NCBI GenBank assembly: GCA_009746045.1
Contig: RPFO01000213.1
Location: forward strand, 730,564 to 790,563
From: Mesostigma viride
Lineage: Eukaryota; Streptophyta; Mesostigmatophyceae; Mesostigmatales; Mesostigmataceae
Direction: 5' to 3'
DNA: 60,000 nt
In this document: positions 1 to 9,409 of the stretch, in pieces
Position numbering within the stretch: position 1 is the first letter of the stretch
Layout: the number at the start of each line of letters is the position of its first letter
Program-made: the position numbers and the translations under genes
Notes under the pieces: generated by a model
Told to the model about the DNA's origin: nothing
The model's database searches: none
What the model saw: only the letters and a program-made list of their open reading frames with translations

Positions 1-722
1 CCGAAGTCGGGGGGCTGCGACCGGGGGAGAGAGCTGGATCTGGGCGGCGTACCATGAGTCCGCCGCACCTGGACGGATGAGGGGTGTTCGTACCCCGGGT
101 CATCCAAGGCCACCCTGCTGAAGCTGAGGTTGCCAGCAGGCGCAGGCGAGGGGACCGCGCTTTGGTCAAGCACCCGTGGGCGCTGCGGTTGAGGTGCCGG
201 GCGCTGGACTGGCGTGTGAGTCTCCTCGTCTCTGGTGGTGACACTGCTCCTGGTCTCCCCTGGGCTGGTCCGTGGTCTATGAGTACCAACGGGCGGGCCC
301 TGCGTGACAGTTCCCTCGTCCGCCTCGTTAGTCCCTTCCAGGTCATCGATCTCGCCATCTGCCCCTGGGACCTCCCCTTCCTCGTCCGAATACCATAGCG
401 CCGTGGGTAACAGGGACGTGCTGCCGAAGGACACTCTGCGTCTGCCCCGGTGTGGGGGGCCCGGTGGAGGTCCCTGGGGCCGCCCCCGACCTGCCCAAGG
501 ATGCGTTGGCCGCCCGGTGACTGGCTGCTGATGGCGGTAGTGCAGGGTATCTTCATTCTCGTCTCCCTGCTGCTCTGGATCAGGTGGTAGCCATTGTGGT
601 CTCGTCTGGGGTTGTTGTTGCTGCATCCGGGGTTGCTGCTGTAGCCATTGCTGCTGTGGTGACCGTTGCTGCTGCTGATGCTGCATGCTGCTGCTGTTGC
701 TGCTGCTGCGGTTGCTGCTGCG

Positions 723-756
<34 letters not shown>

Positions 757-1053
757 TTGCTCTTGGAGCCTCTCTCGGTCGTTCCTGTCATCTCCCTGCC
801 TTGTTAAGGCGTCTAGATTGTCCCCATCCGCTGGGAACCTAGGGTTCTGATCTCTGGATCGTGGGAAGCCTTCCGCAGGTCTCTCCATGACCTCACCTGT
901 ATCTGTCCCTGCTTGGACGTGCAGTGGTACCTCTATCCTCTCTGTACCGTGCTCGTGGTTGTCTACCGGTTCTACCTCTGCATTCTCTAGATCTCGTTCT
1001 CTAGTCTCTTCCTCTGTATCTCGGGCGTTCCTTGTTTGGGACCGTGTTGGCAT
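1..1053 (-). pseudogene. Gag-like ORF of an LTR retrotransposon, frameshifted, runs off left edge
   Basis: The minus strand reads from an ATG at 1053 (start MPTRSQTRNARD) through an acidic segment into a polyglutamine run (CAG/CAA, about 765-690). The first frame then decays into Ala/Thr repeats and stops at 580. A second frame entered near 690 gives Gln-rich then Pro/Arg/acidic protein and stays open to base 1, so a one-base shift inside the CAG run is likely. The composition (basic start, Q-rich centre, P/R/E-rich tail, no enzyme motif) fits the N-terminal part of a retrotransposon gag. It lies about 1.2 kb downstream of a putative LTR at 2283-2866 on the same strand. No zinc knuckle or pol is visible because the window ends. 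The family is not identified; gag is an inference from composition and context. Confidence 0.5.
688..765. repeat. CTG/CAG microsatellite (polyglutamine tract)
   Basis: Impure GCTGCTGTTGCTG repeats encode the polyGln run of the minus-strand gag-like ORF. The frame change of that ORF falls at its left edge, where TGCTGCATGCTG interrupts the repeat. Confidence 0.85.
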
Positions 1054-1185
1054 GGTGCTCGTACCGGTACCTTACACTGCAGGCAACACCTCCCCAGGAA
1101 GGAAGAGAGAGAAAGAGAGAGAGCAACCACATGCTATAGAGCTATAACTATAGAACCTAATACTACTCCCTAGTAATGGTCTCCT

Positions 1186-1503
1186 CTACTGTTTGCTGGG
1201 GCCAATGGTCAACTGAGAGAAGGTCACTGTAACTGCTGTCCCCTCCCCCTGACTGCTGAGCGTGGGTGGTTTAGAGCATTCACGTGTGACGTGCATCCCC
1301 TCAGGCAATGGCATGTGTTCCCTAACAAACCTATCTGCGTCCATGATGTTATCAAATCCCTTCCACTTGGCACTAGAGTCTTTAGACACTATCTTGTCCT
1401 TCAATGATGTGTTCTTCACATGCCTTCCAACTGTAAAATATGGCTGGTCTACCCTCGCCCCCATCATGGGCCACGGCATAGTAAGGAAATCCAGATTGAC
1501 CAC
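1186..1503 (-). CDS. Hypothetical short ORF, 105 codons
   Basis: An uninterrupted minus-strand frame with protein-like composition (alternating hydrophobic and charged residues, e.g. FDNIMDADRFVREHMPLPEG). It has no ATG near its 5' end; the first Met is in MPWPMM. It sits between the putative LTR and the gag-like ORF, so it could be a leader ORF of the element, an exon of something older, or chance. No family recognised. Confidence 0.25.
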   Translation of the reverse strand: MVNLDFLTMPWPMMGARVDQPYFTVGRHVKNTSLKDKIVSKDSSAKWKGFDNIMDADRFVREHMPLPEGMHVTRECSKPPTLSSQGEGTAVTVTFSQLTIGPSKQ

Positions 1504-1985
1504 CCTTATTTATTCTGTTGCGTCTGGGCATGTTACATCATAGGCTGGCAGAGGCTTGCAAGCAGGAGAGAAAGAGGGGATCCCAGGCTACCTCTAGGTG
1601 CAGTGACCTTTACCAACACAAACGAGGGAGAAGCACAGAGTCTAACACAGCACACGCCCGAGCTTTCCGCGGAACGGGCTATACGCACACACGGAGGTAA
1701 ACACCGTCAACACAGTCGGCAACAGCCAGACGGTATCCACCCCCACGACCCCTTGCAGGTCAAACAACGAATGGCCGTCTCCGCGACGTCCATGGGCACC
1801 AACGACATTTACAACCTATAGAGGGTACAACGTATAACATAAACCCCCTACGCGTGCGGTCCCGGAGAGAAAGCGAGCTCGCCAGCTAGCCTTCAGCAGG
1901 CATAGCTTGTAAAGAAAGAATTCTAACTAGGGGACGTACCATCTTCGATGACGTTAATCCCTCCTGAGCTGGCCGCCACCCGGTG

Positions 1986-2172
1986 TCGTTGAAGGCAAGC
2001 CCTGGCTGCCACTAGGTGTCGTTGAAAACAGGAGAGCTGAACGCTATCGTTGACAGCACCTCACCACAGGACTATTGCTAGCCCCGCCGAGTATCCCAGA
2101 CTGGCCGCTTGTTGCCTAGGTCGTCGTTGAATCCCTTTACGGGCTGGCCGCCGGCCTGACAGCAATCGTTGA
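1986..2172 (+). repeat. Five spaced TCGTTGA motifs in the element leader
   Basis: TCGTTGA occurs at 1986, 2019, 2047, 2124 and 2166, usually followed by A and embedded in otherwise different sequence. The block lies just inside the putative LTR of the minus-strand retroelement. Function unknown. Confidence 0.6.
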
Positions 2173-2282
2173 ATTCCGGAACCTCTACCTACGCCAAGCT
2201 CCGTCTTGGTATCCTAATTGGCTCACTAACCCTCTCCGCGAGAGTTAGCTAACCTTTCCAGCACATTACCTCCGATAACCAG

Positions 2283-2866
2283 TGTTACGTCCCAGCCCAG
2301 ACACACCTAGCCTGAGCTACGTAGCGAAAGACCCTTCTTGCCGGAATTAGGAATAATTCAAGATAGTCTAAAGTAGGTTGCGCTTCACGACGTGAGTCGT
2401 GAGATATCTGGCATCACGGCTTGATGCCAAGCTAATTAGTACACACTTATATTGGCTAGCAATACCAATTACAAATGGATAATTGCCCCGGGCTCAATGT
2501 GTAGGCGTATTCGCACTTATCATTCATTAAACCAAGAGGACGAGACTCTCGTCCTCGGACCAATTTAACCTAGGTTGATTGCGGCGCAGATACACGCCAA
2601 TATCCCTAGAACAATCCAAGTCACTCATTCCACGTAGGATCCGGGCCGACATCGACCCTCAACTATAGGATCCACGCCTAGAACTACGGACGGTCCCAGA
2701 ACTGGCGCGGCGCCACTGCACCGGCCCCTAAAGGACAACCTAGGACCAAAATAACTAGTCCAATTCACACAATGGCCAAGGTCCATAAAACCCAAATACA
2801 ATAGACCAAACAGCCTTAGTAATTTATTCCATTGTTACGTCCGACCAAAAGGGCTGGGACGTAACA
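2283..2866 (-). repeat. Putative LTR (584 bp) with 16-bp inverted ends
   Basis: The block starts TGTTACGTCCCAGCCC and ends with the exact inverse, GGGCTGGGACGTAACA; a second TGTTACGTCC lies at 2833. TG...CA ends fit an LTR, and the gag-like ORF lies downstream on the minus strand. The minus-strand sequence just inside begins TGGTTATCGGAGG, loosely like a tRNA-primed site. The partner LTR is outside the window, so a solo LTR or a MITE remains possible. Confidence 0.45.
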
Positions 2867-3348
2867 GGGGGGTGTGGATAACTGGAATGAGCACGACGGG
2901 ATAGCGGCGAAGGGCAACAACGGAGAGCCCCTGGCAAGGGTGCGGCACGTGGGAAACGTGACCACATACCTCGAGCAATGGGGCTACCACATCGTGGCTG
3001 CGGGATACCAGGTTGTACCGCCTAACTACTGAGGTTATCCCACGAGACGCCCCACCCACTTTCCACGCAGCCTGCTCTACAGCTGTAGGTGCACCAAGGG
3101 CACCTGCACCAGCATGATCTCTCAGAGCTCAAGGGGGGCCTGGCATGGGGTGGAAAATCAGCATGGCTATACAAAGGCTAGGGCATGGCTTCTCATCAGA
3201 GAGTGACTCTCTGCATTCGCAGCGCTGGGCTAAATTCTGATAATGCATCATCCTGATAATGCACACATGTCACCATTGTCTCAGTTAATGCAATATGCAA
3301 GACACATTAATTAATTAATAAATTAGGAACATAACTGTGGGAGTACAT
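2867..3348. other. No gene seen; dispersed repeat segments
   Basis: 3082-3187 recurs with few changes at 5129-5233, and 3262-3310 recurs at 4829-4880 (shared phrase TCACCATTGTCTCAGTTAAT). No ORF with protein-like composition is seen. AT-rich TTAATTAATTAATAAATTA directly precedes the microsatellite. Confidence 0.7.
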
Positions 3349-4160
<812 letters not shown>

Positions 4161-5878
4161 CACTTCATGCACCTGGAGCAGGTGTAGTTAACTGACATTA
4201 CATCCTACCCTCGCAAGGAAGTAGCCCAGAATGTATTAAAGGCCATATGCACAGCTTCAGGGATATGTGCCACATGTACTCACAATGGAGTCATGTAATG
4301 AATTAATTAATGAGGAACATGACAGAGAGTGTACATGCCCGCCTACTACAGGCACTATACCAGCCTAGGCCTAGCCTTTTTAGTCATGTACATGTGTGCC
4401 TATGATGAGCCACCCTCCAGATGATGCCTAGCTTTATTTAATTATGCAGTGCCCATGCAGGGAGTAACTCTCTGCTGAGACGCCATGCCATAGCTCTTGT
4501 ATAGCCATGATGATCTTCCCCCACATGCCACGCTCCCCCTTAAGTGGGCATAGCGCGATACATCATGAGGGTGCAGGTGCCTTGGTGCACCTCGAGCAAG
4601 TGTTGTTTACATCCCCACCCTTGCAGGAAGTAGCTTAGGATGTATGATAGGCCATATGCCCCCTCTCAAGGGCTATGTGCTACATATACTCCCAACGGAG
4701 TTATGTTACAATTCAATTCAATTCAATTCAATGACAGAGAGTGACTCTCTGCATAGGAAGCGCAGGGCTACATTCTTCATGCATCATCCTTGCCAGCATG
4801 ACATGTCCCAACTGTTGTATTGTGGTCCGCACACATGTCACCATTGTCTCAGTTAATGCAAAATGCAAGACAGATTAATGAATGAACATTACTCTGTTGC
4901 CATGCAGGGAGTACATGTAGCACATATCCCTGACAAGGGCCATATGGCTTCCAATGCAGGTCTACCTAGAGATAGCCACGCGGCCTTCGCGTCTTTCCTC
5001 TCAGACAACTACCCTAGTCCTTCCACGGCGTTGGATCGCCATGCGTCCAGGCATAGCTGTCTCACTTCATATGGCTTTTAATGCATTATTGGCTACTTCC
5101 TGCAAGGGTAGGATGTAAACTACACCTCCTGTAGGTGCACCAAGGGCACCTGCACCAGCATGATCTCTCAGAGCTCAAGGAGGGCCTGGCATGTGCTGGA
5201 AGATCAGCATGGCTATACAAAGGCTAGGGCACAGGCATGAGCATGAGACAGTGACCGTAGTTGGGGTTGTATTCATCTCACCCTCACGACCTGTGTGTAA
5301 TTAAGTGATTATTTATTCATTGATTGATGTCTTGGGAAGACGCCTGGACTATAACTTAATTGGGGAATTCAGTGCTGCGTGGTCCCCCAACGGGGACACG
5401 AGAATAATCATCCAGATTGATTAATAAACTCAGCGATCAATTATGTGAGACTACCATTGCAAAGCAAGCCTGATATGAAACAGTTGATTATTACAAGTAC
5501 TCCAGTTAATCAACTAAAATTGCATGTGGTTGCGTTGGGGAGCCGCGGACCATGAAGCCCTCGAATTTCACGAAATTAGTTGCCCCACTTATGATGAAAT
5601 GAAAATGCCAACGGTTGCAATGGTGCTAACGGTTACTGAAAGCATGCCACAGCCTACAATTGCTGACCAGGCTCACTGATGGGTATAATTATGAGCTGAT
5701 CAGTAGTAGTAAAGACTCCTGGCACAGCAGTCCTTCAGCAGGGGATATATACATGCTGGTTCACGAGATCGTAATGTGGATGGATCTGCAAGCGTACCAG
5801 GGAAACACATATCATATAGTATCGCAGGATAAGTCTTAGGCCATCTGTATGCATACCAAACTGCTGTCTATGTCAGTA
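4161..5878. other. No gene seen; dispersed repeat copies
   Basis: Fragments of one repeat family recur. A segment with GCCATATGCCCC, a CTATG phrase and GGAGTTATGTTAC appears at 4630-4712 and again at 11281-11365; a copy of 3082-3187 lies at 5129-5233. Short AATTC runs occur at 4710-4730. There is no coding signal beyond short chance frames. Confidence 0.7.
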
Positions 5879-6133
<255 letters not shown>

Positions 6134-6142
6134 ATTAAGTGT

Positions 6143-6472
6143 TTACCTTTTTGTCATTCCGTGCAAACAGATCTTCACATGTACGTCAGCGTTGCAAGTA
6201 GCGCAGCAGCAATTCTTTTTGGGACAAGCTTCGTCTAAAAGTATAGTTTTGTTAGGATCGGAAGTCTGAACGTCCCGGCTGTGACCGCTGGTTGTCTCTG
6301 GCACCACAATAACGTTGGCGCCTGGCGTCATTGGGATCGATGAGTCATTGGGATCACACGACGCACTTCCCTTACTGCCAGGAGGACCACTGGGGCGCGT
6401 TTTCTTCATAGGACCCTTTCCCTTGCTGCCGCCAGCCGAAGCGGCTCCATTATGCTTGGGCTTTCGAGCCAT
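6143..6472 (-). CDS. Hypothetical basic, low-complexity ORF (110 codons)
   Basis: It starts at the ATG at 6472 (MARKPKHNGAASAGG). The N-terminal half is rich in Lys, Gly, Ser and Pro; the tail holds a Cys cluster (CPKKNCCCATC). It is divergent from the kinase gene, with the palindromic array 6636-7469 between them. The other palindromic array, at 19.4-19.7 kb, also has an outward-pointing gene with a basic start beyond it (19954). It could be the first exon of a longer spliced gene. No family recognised. Confidence 0.35.
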   Translation of the reverse strand: MARKPKHNGAASAGGSKGKGPMKKTRPSGPPGSKGSASCDPNDSSIPMTPGANVIVVPETTSGHSRDVQTSDPNKTILLDEACPKKNCCCATCNADVHVKICLHGMTKR

Positions 6473-6635
6473 ACCTCGCGTCTTTCCTGTTGAAAACACC
6501 CGTGTGTCCTGCGAAATAACACAGCCGCTCAGCCGGTGATCAACGTTAAGCTACGCCGGCAGCTTCCCCCCCTCCCTATAAAGATTTATCCAACTATATT
6601 AAAAACCAACAGAGAATAGCCACTTGCATTGGAGG

Positions 6636-7469
6636 CACTATGTACTCCACACTATGTACTCTTGGAGTACATAGTGTGGATTACATAGTCACTCCTTCCT
6701 ATGTAATAAGGGCGTGTCTCACCGCGTCGGCAGTCCCCTATTCGGAAATCCCGGATCATATGTACTCCGGACTATGTACTCTTGGAGTACATAGTCACTC
6801 CGGACTATGTACTCTTGGAGTACATAGTCCGGAGTACATAGTCACTCCTTCCTATGTAATACGGGCGTGTCTCACCGCGTCGGCAGTCCCCTATTCGGAA
6901 ATCCCGGATCATATGTACTCCGGACTATGTACTCTTGGAGTACATAGTCACTCCGGACTATGTACTCTTGGAGTACATAGTCCGGAGTACATAGTCACTC
7001 CTTCCTATGTAATACGGGCGTGTCTCACCGCGTCGGCAGTCCCCTATTCGGAAATCCCGGATCATATGTACTCCGGACTATGTACTCTTGGAGTACACAG
7101 TCACTCCGGACTATGTACTCTTGGAGTACATAGTCCGGAGTACATAGTCACTCCTTCCTATGTAATACGGGCGTGTCTCACCGCGTCGGCAGTCCCCTAT
7201 TCGGAAATCCCGGATCATATGTACTCCGGACTATGTACTCTTGGAGTACATAGTCACTCCGGACTATGTACTCTTGGAGTACATAGTCCGGAGTACATAG
7301 TCACTCCTTCCTATGTAATACGGGCGTGTCTCACCGCGTCGGCAGTCCCCTATTCGGAAATCCCGGATCATATGTACTCCGGACTATGTACTCTTGGAGT
7401 ACATAGTGTGCCACCCTATGTACTCTTGGAGTACATAGTGTGGAATACATAGTCACACCTTCCTATGTA
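6636..7469. repeat. Palindromic tandem array, 153-bp period (left array)
   Basis: The phrase ACTCCTTCCTATGTAATA recurs at 6691, 6844, 6997, 7150 and 7303, exactly 153 bp apart. Each unit contains hairpins such as GGACTATGTACTC-TTG-GAGTACATAGTCC, plus a non-palindromic part with CACCGCGTCGGCAGTCCCC. Because 153 is a multiple of three, a frame stays open through the array; it is not a gene. Copies are nearly identical, so amplification or homogenisation is recent. Confidence 0.95.
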
Positions 7470-7481
7470 ATACGGGGGTGT

Positions 7482-7626
7482 AATCATATGTAATCATGTG
7501 TAATCATCGGTAAAAATCGGTAATCATTTGTCATTTTTTGGTAATCATGTACGTGTAATCATGTGTAATCATGTGTAATCATCGGTAAAAATCGGTAATC
7601 ATTTGTCCTTTTTTGGTAATCATTTC
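7482..7626. repeat. GTAATCAT direct repeats (two copies of about 77 bp)
   Basis: A block of GTAATCATGTGTAATCAT, CGGTAAAAATCGGTAATCAT, a T-run and GGTAATCAT occurs twice in tandem just inside the palindromic array. It resembles subterminal repeats of a DNA transposon or a promoter-proximal array of the kinase gene. Confidence 0.75.
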
Positions 7627-7944
7627 GGTCAGGGTCACGTGTGCTTGTCTGCATGATCGATCGTCCAGACAAGCTGCACTGCCCCCAAGACCCTAAGTTA
7701 CACAAGATGATGTTGTTGGGTGTTGAAATGGAACAACGAAGGTCGAAAGCCTGCGCTTAATGTAAATTATTAATTACGAGCGACCACCATGGAAAGTCCC
7801 GTTACAGCCACAATGGAAAATCCCGTTGACATCGCGTAAAAACAGGAAAAGAGAAAGCGGCAAGTGGCCGAAGCAGTCCGCCGGTGGCGGTTGAAAAAGA
7901 GGGGGAAGAAGAGGGGGACGACTCAATGCATACGTAGTCAGGCG

Positions 7945-9231
7945 ATGGAGGGTGGCAACGCCGCTCCCCCTATTCGTCAAGACAACGTCGGTGCGAGAAG
8001 CACCATAATGCCTGGGCGTGATGGGTTGCACGCTTTCCGGCCAGTGCCCGGGGCTGCGAGTGTCGCCCGCCCCACGGCTATCCCCGCCTGTGCTGCAGTT
8101 CGCCCCGTCAACCCCGCTGTGATGACTCGCGACGTTGCCGTGTCGCCACTTTGTTTGGCTACCATCCCAGATCCCCCGCTGGCACCCACCGGGGCATGCC
8201 ATTCGGTGCACACCAAGGAAGCATTGCACAGCAAAGGACATACCGGCGTTGCACGTGCACAAGATGCTTCCAAGCGTCCGGACGCCTGCTGCGGTACACC
8301 GAATGCGTGGGAAGCAATGCAGGCCAGGCTGGCAGAGATGACCACCTGTGCAGAAACCCGGGACATTGTTGAGCGGGGCCTGATGCGGTACCCCCACGTG
8401 AGTTTGGGGAAGCGCTTAGGCGCCGGCCTCTTTGGGTCTGTGCACCTTGTCAAGTCCACTTTACCTGGCTTTGACCATCCTCTGGTCGTGAAAGTGGCAA
8501 AGATCCCGCGCGCCACAAACCTCGTGCACATACAGCAGGTAATTGTGGATCTGAGTGCTGGAGTGGCCAGGGAAGCTGCTCTCATGACCATTGCGGGGCG
8601 TCGAGAGGGCACCTGTCCACGTGTCGCAGGATTGTGGGCCCCAGTTGAGACTGTAGGTGGCATAGTCATGGAGATGGTGACGGGTGACTTGAAGGCTGCC
8701 CGTGATGCCTCCGAATACAACCGTCCCTTTGATGTGCGCACGCCTCCCATCTTGGCGAAGTGCGCCAAAGTTTTATCCAATTTGCACTCGGTTGGAATCA
8801 TTCATAACGATCTTAAGTGTGACAACTTTTTGTACAAGGTTGAGGAGGGCACGGCGGAGCCAACCATCTACATTGGAGACCTGGGCCAGGCAACCAGAGT
8901 GAACGAGATGGCGCCCATGCGTGTGCCGGGGCAGTCCCGGTGGCACCCGGCCACGGTCTTGCATCCAAGTGCAAAGGCCTTGAGGGGAACGATACAAGCT
9001 CGGCCAGAGCACGATGTTTATGCTTTCTTGGTCATGGTGGACGACCTGTTCAGGAGGTCGCCCAAGTGCTTTGTCCGCAAGGCAACGGACCCAGTTCTGT
9101 GGGAGCTGTGTAGGAAGATTGCTTTTCGACAACAATACAAGCACGATATTGTGTTACCTGACATGGCCGGGCTGGCGGACATGTTCCACAAAGCCCGCAT
9201 ATTCGTGCCCGATGCTTACCCCAAGCAGTAA
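7945..9231 (+). CDS. Protein kinase-like protein (428 aa)
   Basis: The first in-frame ATG is at 7945; the frame is open slightly further up but without an ATG. Residues 1-150 are low-complexity. The C-terminal part is a kinase fold: glycine loop LGAGLFGSVHL (about 157-167), VVKVAK with the ATP-binding Lys (about 181-186), catalytic loop HNDLKCDNF (about 287-295, with the usual HRD as HND) and GDLG in place of DFG (about 311). The kinase Asp, Lys and Asn positions are present, so activity is possible, although R-to-N in HRD and F-to-L in DFG are deviations. It lies inside the candidate CACTA-like element, convergent with the transposase gene, and no intron is needed. The subfamily is not recognised; a cargo role in the element is inference. 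Confidence 0.8.
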   Translation: MEGGNAAPPIRQDNVGARSTIMPGRDGLHAFRPVPGAASVARPTAIPACAAVRPVNPAVMTRDVAVSPLCLATIPDPPLAPTGACHSVHTKEALHSKGHTGVARAQDASKRPDACCGTPNAWEAMQARLAEMTTCAETRDIVERGLMRYPHVSLGKRLGAGLFGSVHLVKSTLPGFDHPLVVKVAKIPRATNLVHIQQVIVDLSAGVAREAALMTIAGRREGTCPRVAGLWAPVETVGGIVMEMVTGDLKAARDASEYNRPFDVRTPPILAKCAKVLSNLHSVGIIHNDLKCDNFLYKVEEGTAEPTIYIGDLGQATRVNEMAPMRVPGQSRWHPATVLHPSAKALRGTIQARPEHDVYAFLVMVDDLFRRSPKCFVRKATDPVLWELCRKIAFRQQYKHDIVLPDMAGLADMFHKARIFVPDAYPKQ

Positions 9232-9236
9232 CCGTG

Positions 9237-9407
9237 TTGCATCCCAAGTGCAAAGGCCTTGAGGGGAACGCTACAAGCTCAGCCAGGGCACGATGTTTAT
9301 GCTTTCTTCGTCATGGTGGACGATCTGTTCAGGAGGTCGCCCAAGTGCTTTGTCCGCAAGTCAACAGACCCACTTCTCCATGAGGTGTGTAGAAAGATTG
9401 CTTACAT
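9237..9407 (+). pseudogene. Duplicated fragment of the kinase 3' end
   Basis: This segment repeats 8959-9122 of the kinase gene (from TTGCATCC to the AGATTGCTT region) with about a tenth of bases changed, six bases after the kinase stop. It encodes the same VHHD-type C-lobe stretch but has no start and soon stops. It is a diverged tandem partial duplication. Confidence 0.85.
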
Positions 9408-9409
9408 CT

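Noticed and set aside
6640-7452. 270-codon open frame through the palindromic array
   Set aside because: The 153-bp period is divisible by three, so the frame stays open by repetition; composition follows the repeat and hairpins explain the sequence.
6636-7469. CRISPR-like array
   Set aside because: There are no unique spacers; both parts of each unit are repeated, units are 153 bp, and the genome is eukaryotic with introns.
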